In this document: positions 5,593-12,428 of the stretch, piece by piece
How positions within the stretch are numbered: position 1 is the stretch's first letter
How the letters are laid out: each line of letters begins with the position of its first letter
Origin: RUG14186 sp964644555
GTDB lineage: Bacteria; Bacillota; Clostridia; Eubacteriales; Anaerofustaceae
Direction: 5' to 3'
Length of the DNA: 13,326 nucleotides
Assembly: GCA_964644555.1 (NCBI GenBank)
Contig: CAZXWI010000041.1
Span: 1 to 13,326 of the forward strand
Made by a program: the position numbers and the translations under genes
Notes under the pieces: model-generated
Seen by the model: the letters and a program-made list of their open reading frames with translations, nothing else
The model's database searches: none
What the model was told of the DNA's origin: nothing

Positions 5593-7215
5593 TCATATTA
5601 AGTTTTCTTCAACCTGAAATCCACCCTTTAATACAACTATTATCTTATTCTCCTTCAAAACTCTGATACACTCAATCAACCGTCTGACAATCACATCATC
5701 ATATTCATTGAACGATACATCAGTATCGGTAAACATTTTTTCAAGCCTTTCAAGTTCCCTGTTAATTACCTTGTCTGATTCTACGCTGATTTTTGCCATT
5801 TGAAGTTTTTCTCGTAAAATTTTTACTTGTTCAAAATTGTTCTTAATTTCATTGAGAAATCTGTCAGTATCACCACTTGTTGAACCCATCAGTTCCATAA
5901 GGTGTTCTGACTCTTCCTCTAATTTAAGTATTTGCCTTTCAAGGGAATATGCATCGCAAGAATCGTCACTTCCGGTAATTGCATATTTCAAATTGCTTCG
6001 CAGAAGATTTATGGTTTCCTCTTTATTTTCAAACATTTTATTAAGTACTCTGCAAATTGCTGAATGTAATTTTGTTTCTTCAATGCCAAAGGAAGAACAA
6101 CTTTTGATACCATTTTCAGAACGATTTATACATCTCCAATAATATTGATGTTCTCCGTTCTTCTTTGTTTTACCGTTTCTTTTGTAATTACTGCCACATT
6201 CACCGCACACAAGAAGCTCAGATAAAGCAAATTTACCGCTATACTTACCCTGTTCTGTTTTCGCAAGAGAAGATTTCTTATGCTTACTCCCTCGTCTTGC
6301 AATCTCCATTTGAACTCTGTTAAATTTATCTCTGTCAATTATAGCCGGATGATTGTTACTTACAAGATACTTGGGTAACTCACCCCTATTAACTTTAGTC
6401 TTTTTGCTTATGGGGTCAGAGCAATATGTCTTTTGCAGCAACAAGTCCCCTGCATACTTTTCATTTTTAAGTATTGTATCAATTACCTTTTTGTTCCAAG
6501 ACTTTCCACCTTTATATGTCACAAAACCGTTATCCTGCAGATACATTTGAATCTGCTCCAAACTGTTTCCGTCAAGAAATCTATCAAATATAACTTGTAC
6601 AGTCTCAGCTTGTTCCGGAACTATCTCGGGAACACCATTTGCCCCTCTTTTGTATCCGAAACAACTAAAGTTAGAGCAATACTTACCGTTTTTCATACTT
6701 TGCTGAATGCCCCATTTTACATTGGCACTTATGTTTTCACTTTCAGCCTGTGCAATAACGCTGAACAAACCGATAAGCATTTCGTTTTCAGCTTTTAACG
6801 AATCAATTGCTTGTTCTTCAAAATATACACCAATGTTCATCGCACGAAGCTTTCTTACCCAACTGAGGCTATCAACGGTATTTCTTGCAAAACGAGAAAT
6901 TGATTTAGTTAGAATCATATCAATTTTGCCTTTTTCACAATCTCTCATTAAACGCAAGAAATCTTTTCGCTTTGAGGTAACAGTACCTGTGATGCCCTCA
7001 TCGGCATAAACACCTGCAAATGTCCAACTCGGATTTTTCGCTATTGCTTCCGTATAATAAGCTATTTGTGATTCGTAACTATTCAACTGTTCCTCTTCAT
7101 CGGTTGACACACGGCAGTAAGCAGCAACACGAAGCTTTGATGATTGCCGGTTGCTCTTAAACAACAACGGATTCGCTTCGATTTTTGTCACTGTTTTTCT
7201 TAAATTAACTTCCAA
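5593..7215 (-). CDS. Large serine recombinase (third of the trio), full length
   Basis: 540 aa from TTG at 7213-7215. I prefer this start because GGAGGAG (7222-7228) lies 6 bases upstream, while the ATG at 7243-7245 has no ribosome-binding site. The start overlaps the previous gene by 11 bases. Domains: resolvase catalytic domain about 28-165, with the serine in AAYCRVSTD (Ser37) and the arginines of KSISRFARN; recombinase domain PF07508 about 185-300; zinc ribbon CGECG...RC...SC about 337-374; then a coiled-coil region to the end. This is the architecture of TnpX/Ccr/phiC31-type enzymes, which cut and rejoin attachment sites through a Ser-DNA link to insert or excise elements. It is the last gene before the terminator, so an attachment site may lie in or near 5421-5592, though none can be identified here. 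Confidence 0.92.
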   Translation of the reverse strand: MEVNLRKTVTKIEANPLLFKSNRQSSKLRVAAYCRVSTDEEEQLNSYESQIAYYTEAIAKNPSWTFAGVYADEGITGTVTSKRKDFLRLMRDCEKGKIDMILTKSISRFARNTVDSLSWVRKLRAMNIGVYFEEQAIDSLKAENEMLIGLFSVIAQAESENISANVKWGIQQSMKNGKYCSNFSCFGYKRGANGVPEIVPEQAETVQVIFDRFLDGNSLEQIQMYLQDNGFVTYKGGKSWNKKVIDTILKNEKYAGDLLLQKTYCSDPISKKTKVNRGELPKYLVSNNHPAIIDRDKFNRVQMEIARRGSKHKKSSLAKTEQGKYSGKFALSELLVCGECGSNYKRNGKTKKNGEHQYYWRCINRSENGIKSCSSFGIEETKLHSAICRVLNKMFENKEETINLLRSNLKYAITGSDDSCDAYSLERQILKLEEESEHLMELMGSTSGDTDRFLNEIKNNFEQVKILREKLQMAKISVESDKVINRELERLEKMFTDTDVSFNEYDDVIVRRLIECIRVLKENKIIVVLKGGFQVEENLI

Positions 7216-8068
7216 TTTCCGCTCCTCCGTTCGATATTTTTGCATTATTTATATAGACAGATATAATTTCACCGTCGGGTTGAACTATCACTTGCCGTAT
7301 GTAGTCTTTCATTTCTTTGTATGTGATCTGTTTCATAATGGGAATGTTTGCTATTTCTTCTTTCAGTTCTTTTGTAAGTTCTCCGTTATCAAACTCACAG
7401 GAACTAAATCTTACTTTCGCACAGTTCAAAATGCTTTTTGATATTGTTTTATAATCCGGTTTCGGTTGCTCTAACAATCGGATAAGTTCATTTTCTTCTT
7501 TTAAGACCTCTCTTGTCGGCATATATTGTGAGTTTGTAATCACATCAAGTAATTTCGGATTTTCGATAACCATATTGAAATTTTGGGTAACTACTTTTTC
7601 AAGAATTGCATCATCAATATAAATCGAACACTTACATCCTTTTGAACACATCCATTTTTCCCGTGTACCCCAAGTGTTTACCCTTTTAAATCTGCTACCA
7701 CATTTACCACATACTGTTCTTTCTCTGAACAATTCAACTTCCGGTGTATGTGTTTCTTGTTTGCACGATTTTCTCTCTTTCACGGCTTTTACTTGATTAA
7801 AAACAGAGGGTGAAATAATCATCGGATAGACTTCATTTCCCATATATTTTTCGTTTTCAATCATTCTTTTAATGGTGTTCTTGTTCCATTTCACTTCGCC
7901 TTGAAAATATATGACTTTTTCTTCGGTAAGCATAGATGCAATACTGCTGAGTGTTTCGCCCTCTATATACAAAGAAAACACTTTTTTCACTACTTCCGAT
8001 TCTTCGTTGTGAACAACCGTTTTTCCGTTTTTCACTTGATAACCGTAAAGCGTTGTTCTTATTGCCAT
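7205..8068 (-). CDS. Serine recombinase-like protein lacking the catalytic domain (second of the trio)
   Basis: 287 aa beginning directly at the PF07508 recombinase domain (LYGYQVKNGKTVVHNEESE, about 7-25, to NEKYMGNEVYP, about 72-82). A zinc ribbon follows (C120, C123, C141, with C145 and C147), then a helical region and a C-terminal strand pair. The roughly 140-residue resolvase domain with the nucleophilic Ser is absent, so it cannot cut DNA by the family mechanism. It is not an obvious truncation: the ATG follows the previous stop with no gap (TGA-ATG), has a strong GGAGG at 8077-8081, and the frame is intact. It probably binds DNA or partner recombinases as an accessory or directionality subunit (inference). 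A fossil of a once complete gene is the alternative. Confidence 0.88.
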   Translation of the reverse strand: MAIRTTLYGYQVKNGKTVVHNEESEVVKKVFSLYIEGETLSSIASMLTEEKVIYFQGEVKWNKNTIKRMIENEKYMGNEVYPMIISPSVFNQVKAVKERKSCKQETHTPEVELFRERTVCGKCGSRFKRVNTWGTREKWMCSKGCKCSIYIDDAILEKVVTQNFNMVIENPKLLDVITNSQYMPTREVLKEENELIRLLEQPKPDYKTISKSILNCAKVRFSSCEFDNGELTKELKEEIANIPIMKQITYKEMKDYIRQVIVQPDGEIISVYINNAKISNGGAEIGS

Positions 8069-9625
8069 TCATCTCACCTCCGTCATTTTCACCTCAAGGC
8101 ATAAGCTACCTTTTGTCCTAAAGGTTAATTTATCATCATTTCCAACAATAACCTTATCAATAATTGCCGAGAATAAAGTTTTATCGAATTTCAAAATTAC
8201 TTGTGGATATTCTTCTAAGGTTTCTTTCAATACTCTCAAATCCTCAATGAGCTTTTCGTCCTCATTTGCACTTAAAAGTTTTAGCCTTTTATTTCTTAAT
8301 TCCGTTATTTTGTATTTTAATTCCGATGTTCGTTCAAGATAAGAAACATCATCAATTATTCCCTTAGTATGAAGTTCTGTATAAGCGTTATTCTTATTAC
8401 AGAGACTTGCAATTTCATTGTCTATTTGTGAAATCTCGATATTTTGTCCCGAAATTTTTTCACGAAGATTTAACAGTTGACTTAGTGTTTTATCGAGTAT
8501 CTCTTTCTCAAATCTTCGCAATTTGTTATACATCAATACAAAGGCTTTTTCGAGATATTCTTCACTAACATTTTTACCGGTACAGGAATGTCCGGCTATA
8601 TTTTTGCGAGAACACACCCAATATACAACGCCATTTTGAACCTTTCGTTTGTACGACCAACCACACTCATCACACTCAATCAATCCTGTAAATAAATGCT
8701 TTTGCGGAGTTTTTCTTTCCGTTGTAACCTGTTTCATTCTAAATTGAACACGGTCAAAGTCTTCACGAGATATTATGCTTTCGTGCGAACCGGAAATATA
8801 ATATCTATCGAGTTCGCCCTTGTTTGGAATATTTTTTAACGGCAGCATTTGAGGTGTGTATGTTTTTTGTAAAAGGCTATCACCGATATACTTTTCATTG
8901 GTTAAGATATACCTTACTCCTGTTACCGTCCACTTGCCCGATGTGTTAGGTACACCTTCATCATTAAGAAGTGCAACAATTTTCCCTATTCCGTTACCCG
9001 AAAGATACAGTTCAAAAATTCTTTTAACTATCTGTGCTTCTTCGGGAACAACCGAAAGATGACATTCTTTATCAAGCTTATACCCATAAGGAGCATTGCA
9101 AGTAATGAACTCACCATTCTCCATTTTCATACGGATTGCTGTTGCTACCCTTTTAGAGCCTGCTAATGCTTCGCTTTGAGCAAAAGCACTTTTCACATAA
9201 AGAATAAGCTCAGAATTCATTGTCTTTGTGTCGATGTTATCGTTTTCGAACATCACAGTAACACCAAAGGAATTAAGTGTTCTTATCGATTCAAGACATT
9301 CAAGTGAATTTCTTGCAAATCTTGAAACGCTTTTAACAAATATGCGATCTAATTTTCCGTTAGATGCATCTTTCATCATTCTTTTGAATTCGTCACGCTT
9401 ATTTACGCAAGTTCCGGTTATTCCCTCATCAGCATATATATCAACAAACTCCATTTCAGCGTTAGACTTAATATATTCGGAATAATATCTCAACTGTGCC
9501 GAAAAAGAATTTGATTGGTCCTTAGAATCGGTGCTGACACGGCAATAAGCAGCCACCCTTTGTTTTTTCTCTTGGTTTATTTGTGCTATTGTTGGTTTAA
9601 TAACCTTTACTACTCTCTCTGCCAT
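8069..9625 (-). CDS. Large serine recombinase (first of the trio), full length
   Basis: 518 aa with an AGGAGGTG ribosome-binding site (9631-9638) fully complementary to the 16S tail. The resolvase domain is about 23-165, with AAYCRVSTD (Ser31), YADEGITGT and KSVSRFARN; the recombinase domain PF07508 is about 178-300 (YGYKLDKE onward); the zinc ribbon is C318, C321, C338 and C348; a coiled coil spans about 370-460. All catalytic elements are present. It shares the layout of the third gene but is clearly diverged, which suggests an ancient pair working on different sites or as a heteromer, as CcrA and CcrB do in staphylococcal cassettes (family knowledge; the analogy is inference). It is translationally adjacent to the non-catalytic gene. 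Confidence 0.92.
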   Translation of the reverse strand: MAERVVKVIKPTIAQINQEKKQRVAAYCRVSTDSKDQSNSFSAQLRYYSEYIKSNAEMEFVDIYADEGITGTCVNKRDEFKRMMKDASNGKLDRIFVKSVSRFARNSLECLESIRTLNSFGVTVMFENDNIDTKTMNSELILYVKSAFAQSEALAGSKRVATAIRMKMENGEFITCNAPYGYKLDKECHLSVVPEEAQIVKRIFELYLSGNGIGKIVALLNDEGVPNTSGKWTVTGVRYILTNEKYIGDSLLQKTYTPQMLPLKNIPNKGELDRYYISGSHESIISREDFDRVQFRMKQVTTERKTPQKHLFTGLIECDECGWSYKRKVQNGVVYWVCSRKNIAGHSCTGKNVSEEYLEKAFVLMYNKLRRFEKEILDKTLSQLLNLREKISGQNIEISQIDNEIASLCNKNNAYTELHTKGIIDDVSYLERTSELKYKITELRNKRLKLLSANEDEKLIEDLRVLKETLEEYPQVILKFDKTLFSAIIDKVIVGNDDKLTFRTKGSLCLEVKMTEVR

Positions 9626-9689
9626 ATCATCACCTCCTGATTTACATCCACATTATATCTGTTTATTTTTCAAAAATCCCATGTGCGAT

Positions 9690-9845
9690 TTAGCCTATCG
9701 GAAGGTAATCGCACACTAAAGTTTCGGCATTTCGCTTGTTTATTCTCTCAACTACCAAAATATCAATTTCCCCTTCATTAAAGATTTTTTTGAGAGTTTC
9801 CCAAGCAGCAAGGTATATCATTTGATTTTTTATATTTTCATTCAT
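9690..9845 (-). CDS. 51-aa conserved-looking small protein upstream of the recombinases
   Basis: Starts at the ATG at 9843-9845, preceded by AAAAGGTG. The frame is open 16 codons upstream, but that part overlaps the small gene before it and has no ribosome-binding site. The sequence (MNENIKNQMIYLAAWE, then TLKKIFNEGEID and a basic VERINKRNAE stretch) is helical and resembles the short SHOCT-like proteins often seen beside recombinases on Firmicute mobile elements. That resemblance is by eye. It lies 64 bases before the first recombinase and is probably co-transcribed. A role in assisting recombination is possible but unproven. Confidence 0.6.
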   Translation of the reverse strand: MNENIKNQMIYLAAWETLKKIFNEGEIDILVVERINKRNAETLVCDYLPIG

Positions 9846-9859
9846 ATACAAACACCTTT

Positions 9860-9964
9860 TTAATTTCCTATCAATTGAATCAGCAAATACCAAATAGGCA
9901 AAACCACATTAAATGCCAACCCTTGACCTAATGTATATATAATTGCGTTTAATATCATTTCCAT
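9860..9964 (-). CDS. 34-aa hydrophobic membrane peptide
   Basis: ATG at 9962-9964 with AGGAGG (complement 9974-9979) 9 bases upstream. The peptide begins MEMILNAIIYTLGQG, continues with a hydrophobic stretch including VVLPIWYLLIQL, and stops at 9860-9862, 14 bases before the next start, whose ribosome-binding site directly follows the stop. This spacing and the strong ribosome-binding site argue that it is a real gene. It would form one or two short membrane spans. Type I toxins and small regulators of membrane complexes look like this, but I recognise no family. It sits between MazF and the 51-aa gene in the operon. Confidence 0.6.
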   Translation of the reverse strand: MEMILNAIIYTLGQGLAFNVVLPIWYLLIQLIGN

Positions 9965-9980
9965 ATGTCATTACCTCCTG

Positions 9981-10064
9981 TCATTCTAAAGCCAAGCTTA
10001 TTTTTATGGCTTCATCAACTTGTTCCATAATCTCTATCGGTATTTCTCCGACGAATTTTAATAT
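9981..10064 (-). pseudogene. Leftover C-terminus of a second MazF-like protein
   Basis: The frame reads ILKFVGEIPIEIMEQVDE then AIKISLALE and stops at 9981-9983. It closely matches the C-terminal helix of MazF/EndoA proteins (B. subtilis EndoA ends with a DEMMDKVDEALQISLAL-type segment). No ATG is present: the first codon after the upstream stop is ATA, although AGGAG lies about 13 bases before it. It begins 15 bases after the stop of the intact mazF, so it is the scar of a tandem duplication or gene replacement, or less likely a translated 27-residue peptide using a rare start. Confidence 0.55.
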
Positions 10065-10078
10065 TTACCGTTTATCTC

Positions 10079-10417
10079 CTAAATATCAAAACTTATATAT
10101 AATGCTTTTTCTATTTCTCGCATTTCTCGTTTTGACAATCTTCCGATATATTCTTTAAGTCTTGATTTGTCAATAGTTCTAACTTGTTCAAGCAATGCTA
10201 TTGATTTTTTAGGGAGACACTTATTTTTCAAAGCAACATGAACAGGTAAATCCTTTTTATAAACTCTGCTTGAAATAGCTACAACTATAATTGTCGGACT
10301 ATATCTGTTGCCGATATCATTTTGTATAACAATAACAGGTCTTTTACCACCTTGTTCCGAACCAACGACAGGATTTAGGTCAGCCAAGTAGACATTCCCT
10401 CTCTTTATTTCAGTCAT
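10079..10417 (-). CDS. mazF: MazF/PemK/EndoA-type mRNA interferase toxin
   Basis: 112 aa, the usual MazF length, with GGAGG upstream. The N-terminal half is nearly that of Bacillus EndoA: KRGNVYLADLNPVVGSEQGG, then KRPVIVIQNDIGNRYSP. The catalytic Arg is R26 (in GGKRPV); the position of the catalytic Thr in EndoA holds Ser49, a conservative change that keeps the hydroxyl. LLEQVRTIDKSRL is the dimer-side signature. MazF cuts free mRNA at short sequences and is held off by MazE, but the gene in the MazE position here encodes no recognisable MazE (AbrB or ribbon-helix-helix). It overlaps that gene by one base (TAATG). The product is probably active if freed. An alternative is that it has become a regulator within the element. 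Confidence 0.93.
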   Translation of the reverse strand: MTEIKRGNVYLADLNPVVGSEQGGKRPVIVIQNDIGNRYSPTIIVVAISSRVYKKDLPVHVALKNKCLPKKSIALLEQVRTIDKSRLKEYIGRLSKREMREIEKALYISFDI

Positions 10418-10881
10418 TAAGATTCCTCCGCATCTATATAAAACCGATATTTTTCATCATCACTGTCATAAAGACTTAAATACTCCGGTTCAATCATTTC
10501 TCCGGATTCAACATATTTTTTCAGATAATATGTTAAAAATGATATTCTTCTCGGCTCTAATCCTTCGAGTTCAAGAAACTCTCCAACGGTTATTTCATAG
10601 AACCATTCAAGGTGACATCCAAAGCCATAGGTTTCGAATATGTCAATAACATATTGATGCCCGTCAATTAAGTTTTGTGCGAAACAGTTAGTTGCGTTTA
10701 AATCACACCCGTTAGCATTACAGTACAATCGTTGTAAAAGGGAGTTAATTTCACTACTTCCGACCTGTCTTATCAACTCTACAACAGACTGTTCAAAAAT
10801 CTTTTCGTGCGATAATCCGAATTTTCTCAGCAAAGCATACTGTTTTGCAATAACTTCTTTGTTTTTTACTTTGTCATTCAT
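10417..10881 (-). CDS. Unrecognised 154-aa protein coupled to mazF (candidate antitoxin)
   Basis: Start at the ATG at 10879-10881, favoured by GGAAAGG upstream; the frame is open 11 codons further without a better ribosome-binding site. The protein is mostly helical and acidic, with a long N-terminal helix pair (residues 1-50), a Cys cluster C54, C59, C66 and a C89-H90 pair that could bind a metal, a VGEFLELEGLEPRR segment, and an acidic tail (LYDSDDEKYRFYIDAEE). Acidic tails are how several antitoxins block the RNA groove of MazF. There is no AbrB, ribbon-helix-helix or other DNA-binding fold I can see. Its stop overlaps the mazF start by one base, the classic antitoxin position. The antitoxin role is inference from position and charge. 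Confidence 0.65.
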   Translation of the reverse strand: MNDKVKNKEVIAKQYALLRKFGLSHEKIFEQSVVELIRQVGSSEINSLLQRLYCNANGCDLNATNCFAQNLIDGHQYVIDIFETYGFGCHLEWFYEITVGEFLELEGLEPRRISFLTYYLKKYVESGEMIEPEYLSLYDSDDEKYRFYIDAEES

Positions 10882-10946
10882 TTGTTTTTCCTTTCCTATG
10901 TATTTTGAATACACATTTAACTTCTCACTAAAGAGATATGTAATAA

Positions 10947-10975
10947 AGCGAACAAGTCATAAAAACTTGTCCGCT
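10947..10975 (-). terminator. Hairpin at the 3' side of the structured RNA block
   Basis: On the minus strand AGCGGACAAGT and ACTTGTTCGCT form 11 pairs including one G-U, followed by TTTATTA. On the plus strand the same position is an A-C mismatch, although ATTTTT follows there. The pairing favours the minus strand. It could end the RNA made from 11302 to 10976, ahead of the mazF operon. Confidence 0.5.
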
Positions 10976-11302
10976 ATTTTTATGTTTACATTCACCTTTA
11001 TTTGTCCTCGACACCCCAAGGCTTATGGGAAGTTATCACACGGTTGACAGCTAATCAACTCCACAGGAATTCCACCTCCGGTCTTTACGTGCCGGCCACG
11101 ACGGGTGTATCATTATCATTTTTTGCCAGTCATCGCCCATATTGGGAGCCGCCCAATATTTGCAGCACTGCTATCTCGCTATTTTGATAAATCAAAGTCA
11201 CGGCGTACACGCTACTCGGCTCGTGAGCAAAAACAATGTATGTGATAAATGTGTATTCGGTTGTCAAGGTTCGAGAAGGAGTAATTTACCCCTCTACTTC
11301 TC
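10976..11302 (-). ncRNA. Candidate structured RNA, GC-rich gene-free block
   Basis: The stretch is far richer in GC than its neighbours and has no convincing gene. On the minus strand it folds into nested helices. P1 is CCTTGACAACC (11259-11269) with GGTGTCGAGG (11006-11015), with one G-U and one bulge. P2 inside it is TTATCACA (11241-11248) with TGTGATAA (11033-11040). Inside these are a perfect 8-bp hairpin ATATTGGG/CCCAATAT (11139-11159), a TCACG/CGTGA stem, TTTGA/TCAAA and GTTGA/TCAAC. A 5' hairpin GAGAAG/CTTCTC lies at 11273-11302. The G-U pairs become A-C mismatches on the plus strand, so the minus strand is the RNA. It lies in the direction of the sigma-like gene and ahead of the mazF operon. 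It could be a leader or stand-alone RNA; no known class is recognised. Confidence 0.5.
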
Positions 11303-11317
11303 TATTGCGACAGCTTT

Positions 11318-11941
11318 TTATGTTTCTGCAAAAAATATTTTTAATTTTTTCAATATTTTTTTCCTTCTGTACCCCAAAAGTTGGTGAGATATATTCATTT
11401 CCTTAGCTATTTCATTCTCACTTTTGTTTTCTAAATTATTGAAATATATGTGATTCAACACTTCTCTTTCCTCGTCCGAAAGGTATTCAAGAATTTGATA
11501 CAGTTTATTTACCAGCATTTGATGCTCAACATTTTCATACCCACACTCCATATCAGGTACTATGTCGTGGTAAGTTATTTCTTCATCGACATCAGATAAA
11601 GGTGCATCAAATGATAAAACAGAAGGGATAGCTTTAACCGCATTTTCATCTACTTCGTCCTTATTAAGAAGTCTGTGTTTTTTGATATTTGCCATCAACA
11701 TATCCTCATTTCTTTCTTTTCGTTTCTGCATAGTTTTCCATTCTCTGAACCTTTCTTCAGTTACTTCAAACTTGCAATATCCTGAATTTTTATCATCTTC
11801 AAAATATTCCTTGACAAACCTTCTTTTAGAGTTTTTTGGATTGTTTATAAACTTATAAAAATCCACTCCACTGAGTTCTACCCACACAGGGTTCACACCT
11901 TTGCACTCAGCATCTTTCCATATAAAATATTTGTTAGCCAT
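11318..11941 (-). CDS. Sigma-70-like DNA-binding protein of a mobile element
   Basis: 207 aa; ATG at 11939-11941 with AAGGAG (11951-11956). The C-terminal third (about 140-200) has the sigma region 4 pattern: LVNKLYQILEYLSDEEREVLNHI, then a helix-turn-helix NEIAKEMNISHQLLGYRRKKILKKLK. The N-terminal 70 residues (ending near FREWKTMQKRKERNED) hold the WVELSG and RRFVKEYFEDD stretches typical of the sigma-like ORFs of Firmicute conjugative transposons; no full sigma region 2 is seen. It is therefore more likely an element regulator than a free sigma factor. Its stop lies just before the structured RNA block. Its leader carries terminator-like hairpins and a stem that covers the ribosome-binding site, suggesting tight control. 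Confidence 0.8.
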   Translation of the reverse strand: MANKYFIWKDAECKGVNPVWVELSGVDFYKFINNPKNSKRRFVKEYFEDDKNSGYCKFEVTEERFREWKTMQKRKERNEDMLMANIKKHRLLNKDEVDENAVKAIPSVLSFDAPLSDVDEEITYHDIVPDMECGYENVEHQMLVNKLYQILEYLSDEEREVLNHIYFNNLENKSENEIAKEMNISHQLLGYRRKKILKKLKIFFAET

Positions 11942-11945
11942 TTAT

Positions 11946-11999
11946 GTAATCTCCTTAGAATTTTTGATTTTGTTTGATTTCAAAAATTCCGAAGATTAC
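11946..11999 (-). promoter_or_regulatory. Hairpin burying the ribosome-binding site of the sigma-like gene
   Basis: On the minus strand GTAATCTTC (11991-11999) pairs with GGAGATTAC (11946-11954), one pair being G-U. GAATTTTTGA (11980-11989) pairs perfectly with TCAAAAATTC (11958-11967), with a 12-base loop. These give about 19 pairs, and AAGGAG (11951-11956) lies in the right arm, so the start would be poorly accessible unless the stem opens. Confidence 0.6.
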
Positions 12000-12038
12000 G
12001 GATATTTAGCTATGTAACAAAGCCATTTAAAAAGCATA

Positions 12039-12070
12039 AAAGCCCTTTCTTTAAAAAAGTGAAGGACTTT
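12039..12070 (-). promoter_or_regulatory. Second terminator-like hairpin in the sigma-gene leader
   Basis: On the minus strand AAAGTCCTT (12062-12070) pairs with AAGGGCTTT (12039-12047), nine pairs with one G-U, followed by TTTTATG. The T-run is weak. It lies downstream of the stronger hairpin at 12082-12134 on the same transcript. Confidence 0.4.
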
Positions 12071-12081
12071 AAATAAGAAAA

Positions 12082-12134
12082 AACACTGTATGAAATAAGA
12101 CAGACACAATTCTGTTCTAATTCCATACAGTGTT
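12082..12134 (-). terminator. Intrinsic terminator or attenuator ahead of the sigma-like gene
   Basis: AACACTGTATG (12082-12092) and CATACAGTGTT (12124-12134) pair perfectly over 11 bp, with an inner ACAGA/TCTGT stem. On the minus strand the stem is followed at once by TTTTTTCTT, a strong T-run. No minus-strand gene lies upstream of it, so it would stop a leader transcript 130-190 bases before the sigma-like gene. Confidence 0.65.
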
Positions 12135-12246
12135 AAAATTTTATAAAATTGCAAATATTTTTATTCTCTCGACAATATATAGTCCAACATTGATAATTTA
12201 TCTATATTTTCAACAAAATGTCATACATATACTACATACTACTTTA

Positions 12247-12275
12247 ATTATAATCATACTTCAATAGTGCTTAAA
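12247..12275 (-). promoter_or_regulatory. Possible promoter for the sigma-gene leader
   Basis: On the minus strand TTTAAG (12270-12275) and a perfect TATAAT (12247-12252) are 17 bases apart. Transcription would start near 12240 and run through both hairpins to the sigma-like gene. The -35 box is weak. The surrounding AT-rich bases (12135-12316) hold no gene, and other -10-like sequences occur there. Confidence 0.35.
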
Positions 12276-12316
12276 TAAAAATAAACTTATTCGGCAAAAA
12301 AGCAAAAATTCTTTGT

Positions 12317-12338
12317 AATATTAGGAAAATCTAATATT
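12317..12338. promoter_or_regulatory. Operator candidate 1 (TTAG-N6-CTAA)
   Basis: AATATTAG (12317-12324) and CTAATATT (12331-12338) are perfect inverted copies with a 6-base centre. The TTAG-N6-CTAA core is the same as in the second palindrome, as expected for two sites of one dimeric repressor. Confidence 0.55.
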
Positions 12339-12350
12339 TTTCTATATATT

Positions 12351-12382
12351 CGCAAATAATTAGATTGTTCTAATTATTTGCG
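12351..12382. promoter_or_regulatory. Operator candidate 2, 13-bp perfect palindrome (TTAG-N6-CTAA)
   Basis: CGCAAATAATTAG (12351-12363) and CTAATTATTTGCG (12370-12382) are perfect inverted copies around ATTGTT. It lies 46 bases before the repressor start and 39 bases (centre to centre) from operator 1. It probably serves autoregulation of the Cro/CI gene and control of the divergent transcript. Confidence 0.6.
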
Positions 12383-12428
12383 TTTTAGTTTGTTTAAATA
12401 CTTGCTAAATTATGCTTGAGGTGATTTC

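Noticed and set aside
7215..7245. ATG start at 7243-7245 for the third recombinase
   Set aside because: No ribosome-binding site precedes it, and GGAGGAG inside this extension fits the TTG at 7213-7215 far better. It remains possible.
10947..10975. Plus-strand terminator reading of this hairpin because of the ATTTTT that follows
   Set aside because: No plus-strand gene precedes it, and the stem has an A-C mismatch on that strand but a G-U pair on the other.
11002..11387. Plus-strand open frames of 61-81 codons across the GC-rich block
   Set aside because: They have no ribosome-binding sites, overlap one another, and run antisense to the nested helices. Such frames are expected where structured RNA lowers stop frequency, and I judge them spurious.
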